A stretch of 64,000 bases of DNA, taken from Iodidimonas nitroreducens (GTDB lineage: Bacteria > Pseudomonadota > Alphaproteobacteria > Sphingomonadales > Rhodothalassiaceae). The notes beneath the pieces were generated by a model, which worked only from the letters and a program-made list of their open reading frames with translations, searched no databases and had not been told where the DNA came from. Positions 9,106-17,484 of this stretch are shown here, piece after piece (position 1 is the first letter of the stretch; each line of letters starts with the position of its first letter). Location of the stretch: NCBI GenBank assembly GCA_000710935.1, contig BAYV01000041.1:1-64000 (forward strand), read 5' to 3'. Made by a program: the position numbers and the translations under genes.

Positions 9106-9321
9106 ATCCAGCATCTGCTTGGCCAAAAGCCTCTTCAGCTTTGCATTCTCATCCTCCAACGCCTTCAGCCGTTTGGCGTCCGAAACGTCCATCCCGCCGT
9201 ACTTGCTCTTCCGCTTGTAAAAGGTGCTTTTCCCAATCCCGTGGCGCCGGCAAACTTCCGCCGTCAGCGCACCCGCCTCCTGCTCCTTGAGCATCTTGAT
9301 GATCTGATCCTCTCTGAACAT
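9106..9321 (-). pseudogene. IS3-family orfA remnant
   Basis: The first ~72 codons of an IS3-family (IS407-like) OrfA, the helix-turn-helix protein that with OrfB makes the transposase. It shows EDQIIKMLKEQEAGALTAEV, CRRHGIGKSTFYKRKSKYGG and the leucine-zipper start LKALEDENAKLKRLLAKQML. After LD the match stops and unrelated sequence (9072-9105) leads into the oppositely oriented IS256 fragment. No orfB and no terminal repeats remain. It begins 33 bases from the stop of the RidA-like gene and does not damage it. Confidence 0.85.
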
Positions 9322-9353
9322 GCTCTTTCAGTTTTTGCTGTTTGATGGTGAAA

Positions 9354-10310
9354 TCAATGAGGGGCGGCGATGATCAGATCGAACATGATTTTCGCCCCCT
9401 TCATGGGCAGGGCATTGACCCCGATGGCCGAGCTGCATGGCCGCCAGCCTTCCAGATAGCGCCCCATTTCGCGGCCGCTGAAATCTTCGGTGTAGAAAGA
9501 AACGATGCGGATGATGCGGCTTTTGTCCGCCCCGATACCCGTTAGAATCTGATCGATATTCTGTGTGGCCATCCGCACCTGCGCATCGAAATCGTCGGGC
9601 AGGGGGGATAAAGGTTCATCCTGATTCAAAGGGGCGGCGGTGATCCCCGATAAAAAGATCATATCCGTTCCGGCATCGATGCGAATGCCCGGCGCAAAGA
9701 TCATGCTATCGGCAAGAGCGGGGCGCGTGTGAATGACATCGATATCGTTCATCTTTCCATTCCTTTTGGGATCAGCCTTGGCAGCGGGATGCGATGGGGG
9801 GGCAATGGCCATCAGCTCGATTTCAAGGAGCGAGTTGGGGGCGCTCAAACGTCTGATTTCAATGGCGGAAAGGGCGGGATGCCAATCGCCAAAATAGCGG
9901 CGCAGCACAGTAAGGATGGCCGGGTAATCGGCCATCGCGCGCACATAAATCAAGGCATGAAGCACATGATTCCATGAAAGCCCGGCGATGCGCAGCACCT
10001 CATCAAGATTGCGCAGGGTCATATGGGTTTGGGCGGTGATATCATCGGGCAGAATTTCATCGCGCGGCTGATGGGGATGGTGATGATAAAGATCGAGGGC
10101 CGCAGCTCCCGATAAAAACACCATATCCGCTGCAGCATCGGCCTTCACCCATGTGCCCGTGGCCGATCCGGGGATGGGGTCTTGTCGGTCGTCTCCAGAA
10201 GAGGGGGCGGCTTTCACCGCCACCCCGCTGGCTGATAGGATCAGGCTTCCACCCAAAACCCCGTTAAACAGATTTGAGAGAAACCCGCGTCTGTCGGCTC
10301 TTGGGTTCAT
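9354..10310 (-). CDS. Tat-exported tandem RidA-like protein
   Basis: A 318-residue protein of two RidA (YjgF/UK114) domains, about 45-155 and 190-318. RidA proteins hydrolyse reactive enamine/imine intermediates to ketones plus ammonia. The N-terminus has the twin-arginine motif DRRGFLSN (Arg7-Arg8), a hydrophobic stretch and an AxA-like cleavage region near KAAPS, so export folded to the periplasm is predicted. RidA is usually a single cytoplasmic domain, so both the duplication and the export are unusual. An internal MNDIDVIHTRPAL could mark an old gene fusion. Typical substrate-binding Arg residues occur in each domain (for example ALIYVRAM in the first), but I did not verify every catalytic position. 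It lies 25 bases after the TonB receptor stop and is probably co-transcribed. Confidence 0.85.
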   Translation of the reverse strand: MNPRADRRGFLSNLFNGVLGGSLILSASGVAVKAAPSSGDDRQDPIPGSATGTWVKADAAADMVFLSGAAALDLYHHHPHQPRDEILPDDITAQTHMTLRNLDEVLRIAGLSWNHVLHALIYVRAMADYPAILTVLRRYFGDWHPALSAIEIRRLSAPNSLLEIELMAIAPPSHPAAKADPKRNGKMNDIDVIHTRPALADSMIFAPGIRIDAGTDMIFLSGITAAPLNQDEPLSPLPDDFDAQVRMATQNIDQILTGIGADKSRIIRIVSFYTEDFSGREMGRYLEGWRPCSSAIGVNALPMKGAKIMFDLIIAAPH

Positions 10311-10335
10311 GATGGCCTGATCCCTTTATTTCGCA

Positions 10336-12810
10336 TCAGAAACGATAGGTGACATTCCCGCCCCAGGTGCGCGGACGGCCAAACATGGTGGGACGATCCA
10401 CGGTATTGGGCTGCGGCGGTCCGATATTGAGAATTTCCTCTTCCTCGAACAGATTTTGTACCCAAAGGGAAGCAAGCCAGTTCGTATCGGCGGATTCCCA
10501 TGTCAGGCGCGAGCCAAAGATATGGGCACTGGGGCGCATCCGCATGGGCTTTGAGCTATCGCCCACCTGCGTCAGTTCGCGATTGATGATGTCATCCCAG
10601 GCATTGCCCCGACCGCGATAATCCCCGCGCAAGGTAAGCACCGAACCATCATCGAGATCGAAATTATATTCGGCTGCAATGGTGGTGGTCCATCTTGGGG
10701 CATTATCAAGGCGGAAGCCATCGGTGGCATCGGGAACCCCGTCGCCGGTGATATCCACATCGGCAGTCAATTCGGGATCTTGCAGTGCGCCGCCGATTTC
10801 AAGGCGCAGATTGGGGGTGATGAGGAAGGTGCCCTCCACTTCCACACCCAAGGTCCGGGCGCTGCCGGCATTGGTGATGATCTGGAAAAAGCCTTGTGCC
10901 GTGTCGCGGAACTGCAGCAATTGCAGATCATTATAATCGAGCCAGAAAGCGGTGACGCTTAAACGCGCTCGATTGCCAAAACTGCCGCGCCAGCCAAGCT
11001 CGTAATTATTCGATGTTTCTTCATCAAAGGGAACAGTAGCGGCTTCTGAAGTGGGTGGTTCGACCTGAAAACCGCCAGCCTTATAGCCCTGGGAAAATTG
11101 GGCATAAAACATATGCTCGTCATTCAGCCGGTATTCGGCGGTGGCTTTCATCATCAGATCTTCCCAGCTATCTGTGACGACAACGGGCGTGGAAAAGCCG
11201 ACCGGATTGGCGGCATTGCCGCAGGTGAACTGGAAGGGCGGATTGAAATTACAGCCTTGGATCTGGGCAATCGGGCCGCCAAAGCCAAAGGCAGTGTGGA
11301 CGATCGTGCCGTCTTTTTCATCCCGCGCCCAGCGGGCCCCGAAGGTCAGATTGAGCTTTTCCGTCACGTCATAGCTTAATTCACCGAAAATACCGATGCT
11401 ATCGGTGGAGGTGGTGGTGAATTTGGTATCGCGGGTATCGGGCCGTCCGGCGGCACCATTTTGGAAAAACTGATTTTCGCTGAACCAGTCATGATCATCG
11501 GTGAGATACATGGCACCGGCCAGCCAACGAAAACGATTGCCCGTGCCGTGATTATCGATCCGCACTTCTTCGGTAAAGATATCGGCGGTTTGGGTGCCAG
11601 CCTGAAACAGCACATTTTCCGGGGTGCCATGGGCATCCTGCAGTTGATCCACATCGCCATCCACATAGCCGGTTACCGATGTGATATTATAGCCATCGGC
11701 CACTTCCCAGCTTATTTCGCCGGTCAGATTGATCATTTCCCGCTTGAGGAAGAAATCGCCTTCGGAAATCTCGGTTTTCCAAGGGTCGCAGGGATCAAAG
11801 AAGGTTTGCGCCCAGGCCGGATGACCCGGCGGTGCAAATTGTGCGCGCAAGGCCCCATCAGACCCGGCGATGACCTGAGGCACCGAACAATCCCGTGAGC
11901 GCCGCACCGGGGCTTCGTCATCGTCCTTGTTGTATTCCGCTTTCAGATAGATGCTCAGGCGTTCGGTCGGCTCCATCAGCAAAGAACCGCGAATGGCGAT
12001 ATTTTCCTGTCCATCCAATCCTTTGCCGGTGGAAACCGATTCGGTATAGCCATCGAATGTATCGAAATTATACGCGATGCGCGCGGCGATCTTTTCCGAT
12101 AGCGGCACATTGATATAGCCATCGGTTTCATAGCGTTCATGGCTGCCTGCGCCAACGGTCAGCCGCCCGGAAAGATCAAATGTCGGGCGTTGGCTCACCA
12201 GATGGACCAGACCCGCCGAGGCATTCCGGCCAAAGGATGTGCCCTGTGGCCCGCGCAGCACTTCCACACGCTGCATATCGAACATGGCCGGATTTTTCAG
12301 GATATCTTTTGAAATCGGCACATCATCGATGACGGTGAGAATGGCGGACTCAAGTGAACTGCCCTCGGTGCGGGAACTGATGCCCCGGATGCTGTATTCC
12401 GGCTGGGTTTTATTGAAGCCGACAAAGGTGGCACCGGGCGTATTCTGGATCACGTCATCGGCGGTTTCGATGCGCTGTTTGATCATATAATCGGCGGTCA
12501 TGGCCGTCACTGAAACCGGCGCATCCTGCACCCGGCGCGCATAGCGCTGGGCGGTGATGGTGATTTCCTCAAGGCCCTCAAAAACCACCGGTGCTGAAGG
12601 GCTATCGGTTTGGGCATCAGCCTGTGATTCCGTTTGGGCAAAGGATTGCGTGGGCAAAGCTAAGCTCAGCAGGCCGATGGATAGAGCGATCAGCGATGCG
12701 CCTGAGAGGGTTTTGGCGGGCCAGCGTTGTGTAGCTCGGCTTTGAGTGGCCCAGCTTTGTGAGACTATGGCTTTATGCGGATCGTGGGACTTTATCGTTT
12801 TGATAGGCAT
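10336..12810 (-). CDS. TonB-dependent outer-membrane receptor of the LacI regulon
   Basis: An 824-residue receptor. A long N-terminal region ends in a signal peptide with cleavage after SFA (~59). The TonB-box-like EEITITAQRY, plug domain (AILTVIDDVPISKDILKNPA, VEVLRGPQGTSFGRNASAG) and C-terminal barrel ending WGGNVTYRF are complete. The plug pattern resembles the large receptor group used by sphingomonad-type bacteria for carbohydrates and aromatics. The ATG at 12810 has GGGGAG eight bases upstream. A LacI-type palindrome lies 137 bases before the start, and the Tat-exported RidA gene follows directly. This indicates outer-membrane import of the substrate whose breakdown the 9-27 kb regulon encodes. 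Confidence 0.93.
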   Translation of the reverse strand: MPIKTIKSHDPHKAIVSQSWATQSRATQRWPAKTLSGASLIALSIGLLSLALPTQSFAQTESQADAQTDSPSAPVVFEGLEEITITAQRYARRVQDAPVSVTAMTADYMIKQRIETADDVIQNTPGATFVGFNKTQPEYSIRGISSRTEGSSLESAILTVIDDVPISKDILKNPAMFDMQRVEVLRGPQGTSFGRNASAGLVHLVSQRPTFDLSGRLTVGAGSHERYETDGYINVPLSEKIAARIAYNFDTFDGYTESVSTGKGLDGQENIAIRGSLLMEPTERLSIYLKAEYNKDDDEAPVRRSRDCSVPQVIAGSDGALRAQFAPPGHPAWAQTFFDPCDPWKTEISEGDFFLKREMINLTGEISWEVADGYNITSVTGYVDGDVDQLQDAHGTPENVLFQAGTQTADIFTEEVRIDNHGTGNRFRWLAGAMYLTDDHDWFSENQFFQNGAAGRPDTRDTKFTTTSTDSIGIFGELSYDVTEKLNLTFGARWARDEKDGTIVHTAFGFGGPIAQIQGCNFNPPFQFTCGNAANPVGFSTPVVVTDSWEDLMMKATAEYRLNDEHMFYAQFSQGYKAGGFQVEPPTSEAATVPFDEETSNNYELGWRGSFGNRARLSVTAFWLDYNDLQLLQFRDTAQGFFQIITNAGSARTLGVEVEGTFLITPNLRLEIGGALQDPELTADVDITGDGVPDATDGFRLDNAPRWTTTIAAEYNFDLDDGSVLTLRGDYRGRGNAWDDIINRELTQVGDSSKPMRMRPSAHIFGSRLTWESADTNWLASLWVQNLFEEEEILNIGPPQPNTVDRPTMFGRPRTWGGNVTYRF

Positions 12811-12946
12811 AGATGATACTCCCCGAGGTTCAGTTTAACTTTTCCAAGCCTTCTGGCCCTTGTCGTCCATGCGGTCACACCGTCTTTTGCGGCATCTGCA
12901 TGTGAAAGATGCCCCTTGTGGGCATCCATGAGAGACACCAATTAGG

Positions 12947-12958
12947 GCAAACGTTTGC
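12947..12958. promoter_or_regulatory. LacI-family operator before the TonB receptor
   Basis: GCAAACGTTTGC, a perfect palindrome with the central CG typical of LacI/PurR-family sites. On the minus strand TTGGCA (12983-12988) and a weak GACAAA (12960-12965) are 17 bases apart, placing the operator one base downstream of the -10. A 7-bp hairpin (12908-12926) lies further along the leader. The same word occurs at 22432 and 26882. Confidence 0.8.
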
Positions 12959-13027
12959 ATTTGTCAGGCTAACCGATGAAATTGCCAAGCGCAATAACAA
13001 AGATGTGATGCTCTTATGAAAAACAGG

Positions 13028-13777
13028 TTAACTTTGTGAAATAAACCCGGAATAAATCAGCTCGATTTCCATCAGGATGAATATGATCAGGAGGGCGATG
13101 CGAAATGTTTCCGCATTAAAGCGCCGCCCCAGCCACACCCCGATCTGAACGAATATCATCACCGGAACAAGGGCATAAAGGCCTTGGACCAAGCGGTCTA
13201 TTGTCCAGAGATCGGCGACAAAAAGGGCCGTGATCTGGGATGCGGAAAAAAGGGTGAAAGAAAGCGCGATGGAAAACACAAAGCTTTGGGCGGTAAGGCC
13301 CAGGCCGGTGAGATAAGGCGCAATGAGGGGTGCGGAAATGCCGGTGGCGCCTTGAACAGCCCCGGATAAAAGGCCGAATATCGGCCCCAAAAAGGGTGTT
13401 TGGGGCATACGAAAGGATGGTTTCAGCACCAGTTGCAGCAGATAAAGCCCCAGCCACAGGGCCAGAATCCGGGTGAGGCTGCGATCATCCATGATCGCTA
13501 AAAGCCAGGTGCCCAAAGCCCCCCCAATGATCCCCGCAAGAAGAAACGGGGTCAGAAGCCGGGCGGGCGGGGCCTGACGACGATGGACAAAAACCAGCCA
13601 GCCATTGGAAAACAGGCTGGGCAGCACCATCAGCACCACCGCATGTTCAACGCCCAGATAGATCGATAATAAGGGCACCGCCAGCAAAGGCAGGCCGATC
13701 CCCGTTATGCCTTTCGAGATGCCCCCCAAAGCAAGGGCTGCGAATATCAAAAGAAGGGTGAGGGGATCATTCATCAC
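13028..13777 (-). CDS. TauE/SafE-family membrane exporter
   Basis: A 249-residue inner-membrane protein with about eight hydrophobic segments and the TauE/SafE (DUF81) repeats: GGISKGITGIGLPLLAVPLL near the N-terminus and GLLSGAVQGATGISAPLIAP in the second half, each with the family Gly-rich G-x-x-x-G-x-G pattern. Members move sulfite, sulfoacetate or other small organic anions, usually outwards. It lies 136 bases downstream of the hydroxyacid dehydrogenase on the same strand, with a GC-rich hairpin between, so it may be expressed by read-through. It could remove an anionic by-product of the regulon's pathway; the ion is unknown. Confidence 0.88.
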   Translation of the reverse strand: MMNDPLTLLLIFAALALGGISKGITGIGLPLLAVPLLSIYLGVEHAVVLMVLPSLFSNGWLVFVHRRQAPPARLLTPFLLAGIIGGALGTWLLAIMDDRSLTRILALWLGLYLLQLVLKPSFRMPQTPFLGPIFGLLSGAVQGATGISAPLIAPYLTGLGLTAQSFVFSIALSFTLFSASQITALFVADLWTIDRLVQGLYALVPVMIFVQIGVWLGRRFNAETFRIALLIIFILMEIELIYSGFISQS

Positions 13778-13832
13778 GAGAGCGCATCCATTGCGGGATC
13801 AGGGCGGAAGGGGCCGTCATGATAGAGGGTGA

Positions 13833-13870
13833 GGCCCGCCCCTGTCCTTATGAAAGGGAACGGGCGGGCC
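13833..13870 (-). terminator. GC-rich hairpin after the hydroxyacid dehydrogenase gene
   Basis: GGCCCGCCC (13833-13841) pairs with GGGCGGGCC (13862-13870); an inner CCTT/AAGG pairing shortens the loop. It lies 44 bases beyond the stop of the dehydrogenase gene. No T-run follows in the minus direction, so termination may be partial or the hairpin may protect the 3' end. Confidence 0.4.
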
Positions 13871-13913
13871 GCAGCCATAGATATGGCTTTAAAAGACGGA
13901 TGCGCGGAAGGCT

Positions 13914-14855
13914 TTATTTTTTCAGCCCGTCAGAAACGGTCATATTTTCAGATTTGAGGTCAAGGCCAGCGGCTTTGGCTTCAAGTTCCAAAAGGGCACC
14001 GAAATCGATATCCTCATAACCATGGCCGATCATCGCCTGCACCAGTTCACGGGTCATCGCGGTCAGGGGTTGGGGAACCCCCAGATCGCGGCCCGCCGCC
14101 AGCCCCAGATCCAGATCCTTTTTCAAAAGGGCGGGGGTGAAGGTGGGTTTCCAATCCAGATTGACGAAAGCCGGTGTTTTATAGCGGGTGAAAACCGATC
14201 CCATCACGCTTTTATTGATAAAATCGAGGAAGGCATGGCGCTTCACACCACCCTTTTCCGCCAGCACCGTAATTTCCGCAAGGCTTTGGGTCACCACACC
14301 CAAAAGGATATTGTGGCAGATCTTGACCATCCGGGCCAATTCGCCATCCCCCACATAAGACACGCCTTCGCCCAAGGCATCGAGCAGGGGCTCAACGGTT
14401 TTAAACGCCTGCTCCGGCCCGGAAGCCACGATCGATAACATGCCCGCTTCCACCACCTTGGCATTGCCAGAGACCGGTGCGGCGATCATGTCTGCGCCCC
14501 GTGCTGCCAGATCCTTGCGCACATCCGCTGAGCCTTCGGCGGAAACGCTGGAGCAATCCACATGGATTTTCGGGGCATGATCGGGATCGGATAAAACGCC
14601 TTCCGCGCCCGAGACGACCTGCTTGAGATCGGCGGGGCCAGAGACCATCGAGAAGGTGACATCGCAGTGCGCCAGATCGCGTGGGCTGTTGACGATTTTG
14701 GCGCCCAGGTCCGCCAGGGGTTCGGCTTTGGCGCGGGTCCGGTTGTAAACCGAAACTGTATATCCGGCCTTGAGCAATCGGCCTGCCATGGCATATCCCA
14801 TGCGGCCCGTGCCGATCCAGCCGATATGAAGCTGTTCTTTTGATGTCCCTGACAT
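13914..14855 (-). CDS. NAD(P)-dependent 3-hydroxyisobutyrate-dehydrogenase-family enzyme
   Basis: A 313-residue beta-hydroxyacid dehydrogenase (MmsB/GarR family) interconverting a beta-hydroxy acid and a semialdehyde. The Rossmann motif GWIGTGRMGYAMAGRLLKAG opens the protein. The substrate-binding DCSSVSAEGS region and the APVSGN loop follow, and the catalytic Lys is in ARMVKICHN. C-terminal all-helical domain is complete. AAAGG precedes the start. It is divergent from the LacI regulator and has its own promoter plus an 18-bp palindrome. Within the regulon it may reduce or oxidise a C3-C4 semialdehyde, feeding the aldehyde dehydrogenase nearby. Exact substrate (3-hydroxyisobutyrate, tartronate semialdehyde or other) is not resolvable. 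Confidence 0.88.
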   Translation of the reverse strand: MSGTSKEQLHIGWIGTGRMGYAMAGRLLKAGYTVSVYNRTRAKAEPLADLGAKIVNSPRDLAHCDVTFSMVSGPADLKQVVSGAEGVLSDPDHAPKIHVDCSSVSAEGSADVRKDLAARGADMIAAPVSGNAKVVEAGMLSIVASGPEQAFKTVEPLLDALGEGVSYVGDGELARMVKICHNILLGVVTQSLAEITVLAEKGGVKRHAFLDFINKSVMGSVFTRYKTPAFVNLDWKPTFTPALLKKDLDLGLAAGRDLGVPQPLTAMTRELVQAMIGHGYEDIDFGALLELEAKAAGLDLKSENMTVSDGLKK

Positions 14856-14989
14856 GATGTGACCTTTCTTTTATTCTGAACCGGTTTTTAAAGGCTGCCT
14901 GCCCTTTGTGGTTCTGGCTGTTTGGCTGACAGGCATGAATTGCCCGCCGGCCGTGTGAAGTGGGTGTCGAAATCTGGCGCTTATGTTGT

Positions 14990-15007
14990 TACGCAAAGCT
15001 TTGCGTA
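14990..15007. promoter_or_regulatory. 18-bp perfect palindrome, probable LacI-family operator (GC-centred)
   Basis: TACGCAAAGCTTTGCGTA is its own reverse complement. The half-site GCAAA is the same as in the three other operators of the region, but the central dinucleotide is GC rather than CG. It lies in the 304-base gap between the divergent dehydrogenase and LacI genes, immediately downstream of the -10 of the dehydrogenase promoter, and could also serve for autoregulation. Confidence 0.72.
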
Positions 15008-15036
15008 GATATAGCCTGAAACATCCGTCTGTGCAA
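15008..15036 (-). promoter_or_regulatory. Promoter of the hydroxyacid dehydrogenase gene
   Basis: Minus strand: -35 TTGCAC (15031-15036), 17-base spacer, -10 TATATC (15008-15013). The palindrome at 14990-15007 starts at the next base and covers the expected +1, as expected for repression. No other gene or RNA is seen in the 14856-15159 gap. Confidence 0.55.
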
Positions 15037-15159
15037 CAGCTTTACAAGTCTGTGTGAAACAGAGTTTGTAAAATTTGACGCTTTGGCAAAATCGGCTATG
15101 AATAGCGAAGATGAGTGACAGGCGATCTGGCGACAAGATCAAAAACCGGGGATAGAGAT

Positions 15160-16191
15160 ATGGCACGAGCGCGGGCAACGCTGCGGGATGTGGCAGAGCG
15201 CTGCGATGTGCATTTGTCCACAGTCTCGCGGGTTCTTAATAATAAAAAAGGCTATGCCGTTTCCGAGGAAGTGGCCGATCGCATTCGCCGCACGGCGGCT
15301 GAACTGGGCTATAAAACCAATCCTTTTGCTTATTCCCTGCGCGTCAACCGGTCGTTCACTGTGGGGGTTTTGATCCCCGATCTGAGCAATCCCATTTTCC
15401 CGCCAATCATTCGTGGGATCGAACATCGCCTTGAGCAATCGGGCTATACCGCCATTCTGGGCGATACCGATAATCGTGTGGAGGAAGAGCGGCGCATCGT
15501 TGAGCGATTGAAGGCCCGGCAAACCGATGGCCTGATCCTTGCCACCGCGCATCGGGCTGATGATCTGATCCGCAGTTGCATCGATGAAGGCTATCATGTG
15601 GTGTTGATCAATCGCTCTTTGGATGATGATGCGGTGGCATCGGTGGTGAATGATGATGGAGCCGGCATTGCCATGGCGGTGCGGCATCTTCTGGATCAGG
15701 GGCATCGTAAGATTGCGCATATTGCCGGGCCTCAGGAAATTTCCACCGGCTTTCGCCGCTATCTGGCCTTCATGGAGGCGATGCAAAAAGAGGGGCTCGA
15801 TCCTGATGAGGATCTGATCGCCTTTTGCCATAATTATAGCGAAAAAGAAGGATGGGCGGCCCTGCGCGGTTTGTTCGAGCGGGAAAAGCCATTCACGGCG
15901 GTGGTGGCGGCGAACGATCTGCTCGCCCTTGGCTGTTATGATGCCATTATTGAGGCGGGGCTTTCCTGCCCTGAGGATATTTCGGTCACCGGCTATAATG
16001 ACATGCCCTTTTCCGACAAGTTCAAACCACCCCTCACCACGGTGCATATCCCCTTGCACAAGATGGGCGAAGAAGCCGCATCCGCGATGCTGAAACTGAT
16101 TGAGCAAACGCCCGACAAGACGAGACAGCATAGGGTGACACCCCATCTCGTCGTGCGCGGCTCTACCGCCCGGTGCAATGGGCCTAGATGA
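15160..16191 (+). CDS. LacI-family transcriptional regulator
   Basis: A 343-residue LacI/GalR repressor. The N-terminal helix-turn-helix reads TLRDVAERCDVHLSTVSRVLNN, followed by the hinge helix. The periplasmic-binding-protein-like effector domain has VGVLIPDLSNPIFPPIIRGIE and the C-terminal SVTGYNDMPFSDKFKPPLTTV. ATG 15160 is chosen because the MARARATLRDVAE start is standard; the longer frame from 15115 adds no homologous residues. It is surrounded by genes whose promoters hold LacI-type palindromes, so it is the probable regulator of the whole 9-27 kb set. The effector is unknown. Its 3' end overlaps the convergent E2 gene by 8 bases. Confidence 0.95.
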   Translation: MARARATLRDVAERCDVHLSTVSRVLNNKKGYAVSEEVADRIRRTAAELGYKTNPFAYSLRVNRSFTVGVLIPDLSNPIFPPIIRGIEHRLEQSGYTAILGDTDNRVEEERRIVERLKARQTDGLILATAHRADDLIRSCIDEGYHVVLINRSLDDDAVASVVNDDGAGIAMAVRHLLDQGHRKIAHIAGPQEISTGFRRYLAFMEAMQKEGLDPDEDLIAFCHNYSEKEGWAALRGLFEREKPFTAVVAANDLLALGCYDAIIEAGLSCPEDISVTGYNDMPFSDKFKPPLTTVHIPLHKMGEEAASAMLKLIEQTPDKTRQHRVTPHLVVRGSTARCNGPR

Positions 16192-17461
16192 ATTCCGCCG
16201 CCCAATCGCGGGTTTCGATGATCTCTTTCACGCGATTGAGAAAAGCCCCGGAATAGGCCCCATCGACCACGCAATGATCAAAGCTTTGGGCCAGCACCCC
16301 GATAGGCCGAATGGCAATCTCATCGCCATTGGGGCCTTCCACCACCACGGGCCGCTTTTTGATGCCATCGGTCGATAAAATGGCCACCTGCGGCTGATTG
16401 ATGATCGGTGCCGTGATGAGCGTGCCAAAGCTGCCATTATTGGTGATGGTATAGCCCGCGCCCGAAAGCTCATTGGCGGTCAACTGATTGCTGCGCGCCC
16501 GGTCGGCCAGATCCATGATCCCACGGGCAAGGGCGGGTACCTTCAATGCATCCGCATTGCGCAGCACCGGTGCCATAAGCCCTTTATGATCAAGATCGAT
16601 GGCAAAGGCCATATCGATATGCCGATGCCGCAACAGGCTATCGCCATCCCGTTCAGCATTGAGATCGGGATAATCGGGCAAGGCAAGGCACACCGCCCGG
16701 GCAATGAAGGGCAGATAGGTGAGGGATGCCCCTTCGGCACTGCGCCACGCGCCTTTCATGAAGCTCCGCACCCGCTCAACACCGAAAAAATCGGCCTCCA
16801 CCGCTTGCAGAACATGGGCCGAGGTGTTTTTCGACTGGATCATATTCTGGGCAATTTTGCGCCGCAGGGATGAGAAGGGCTGGCGCTCCACATCGCGCCC
16901 TGATGGCTTCACCGGGGGGAAGGCCCCGGGCATTGGGGCAGCGGCTTCTGGGCCTGCCCTATCGAGATGCTTCATCACATCATTGCGTTGGATGCGGCCA
17001 TCGCGACCGGTGCCGGTGATGGCAGCGGGATCAAGATCATGATGGGCAATCAGCCGCCGCACGGCGGGGGAGAGGGGGGTGCCATCAGGTGCGGTTTTGG
17101 GCAGCGGCGCTTTCACCCGGCTGGGGGCTTTTGCGGACTCCGTTTTTGCGGTTTCTGCTTTTGCGCCTTTTGAACTTGCCGACTTCTCATCACCTGCCGA
17201 TTTGTCATCGCCCGTCGCCTTCTCATCAGAAGCCGTGGAGATGACGCATAAAACCGTGCCCACCTTGGCTGTTTCCCCTTCGGCGACAAGGATATCCTTC
17301 ATGACTCCGGCGACGAGAGATGGCACCTCGGTCGCCACTTTGTCGGTTTCGATCTCAAGCAGAATCTCATCGATGGCAACGCTATCGCCGGGCTTTTTAT
17401 GCCATTGGGCAATGGTGCCTTCTTCTACCGATTCCCCAAGCTGGGGCATGATCACGTCCAT
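16184..17461 (-). CDS. Dihydrolipoyl acyltransferase (E2) of a 2-oxoacid dehydrogenase complex
   Basis: A 425-residue E2 core subunit. One lipoyl domain (1-78) has the lipoylated Lys in EIETDKVATEVPS (Lys41). A Lys/Glu/Ala-rich linker (~80-120) leads to the peripheral-subunit-binding domain SPAVRRLIAHHDLDPAAI (~127-163). The catalytic domain (~195-425) ends with the active-site His and Asp in SFDHCVVDGAYSG. The usual motif is DHRVVDG, so Arg is replaced by Cys; His and Asp are kept. It is the last gene of the operon E1alpha, E1beta, aldehyde dehydrogenase, E2. No E3 is encoded here, so a shared dihydrolipoamide dehydrogenase is expected. It could act on a branched or short-chain 2-oxoacid or on acetoin. 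Confidence 0.92.
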   Translation of the reverse strand: MDVIMPQLGESVEEGTIAQWHKKPGDSVAIDEILLEIETDKVATEVPSLVAGVMKDILVAEGETAKVGTVLCVISTASDEKATGDDKSAGDEKSASSKGAKAETAKTESAKAPSRVKAPLPKTAPDGTPLSPAVRRLIAHHDLDPAAITGTGRDGRIQRNDVMKHLDRAGPEAAAPMPGAFPPVKPSGRDVERQPFSSLRRKIAQNMIQSKNTSAHVLQAVEADFFGVERVRSFMKGAWRSAEGASLTYLPFIARAVCLALPDYPDLNAERDGDSLLRHRHIDMAFAIDLDHKGLMAPVLRNADALKVPALARGIMDLADRARSNQLTANELSGAGYTITNNGSFGTLITAPIINQPQVAILSTDGIKKRPVVVEGPNGDEIAIRPIGVLAQSFDHCVVDGAYSGAFLNRVKEIIETRDWAAEFI

Positions 17462-17484
17462 AAGGTCACTCTCCTGCCAGCTTT

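Noticed and set aside
12908-12926. Hairpin in the TonB receptor leader as a riboswitch
   Set aside because: Only a 7-bp stem with a five-base loop; no riboswitch core sequence around it.
15139-16146. 335-codon minus-strand open frame opposite the LacI gene
   Set aside because: Translation is His/Ile/Arg-rich without domains; it mirrors the codon bias of the real LacI gene.
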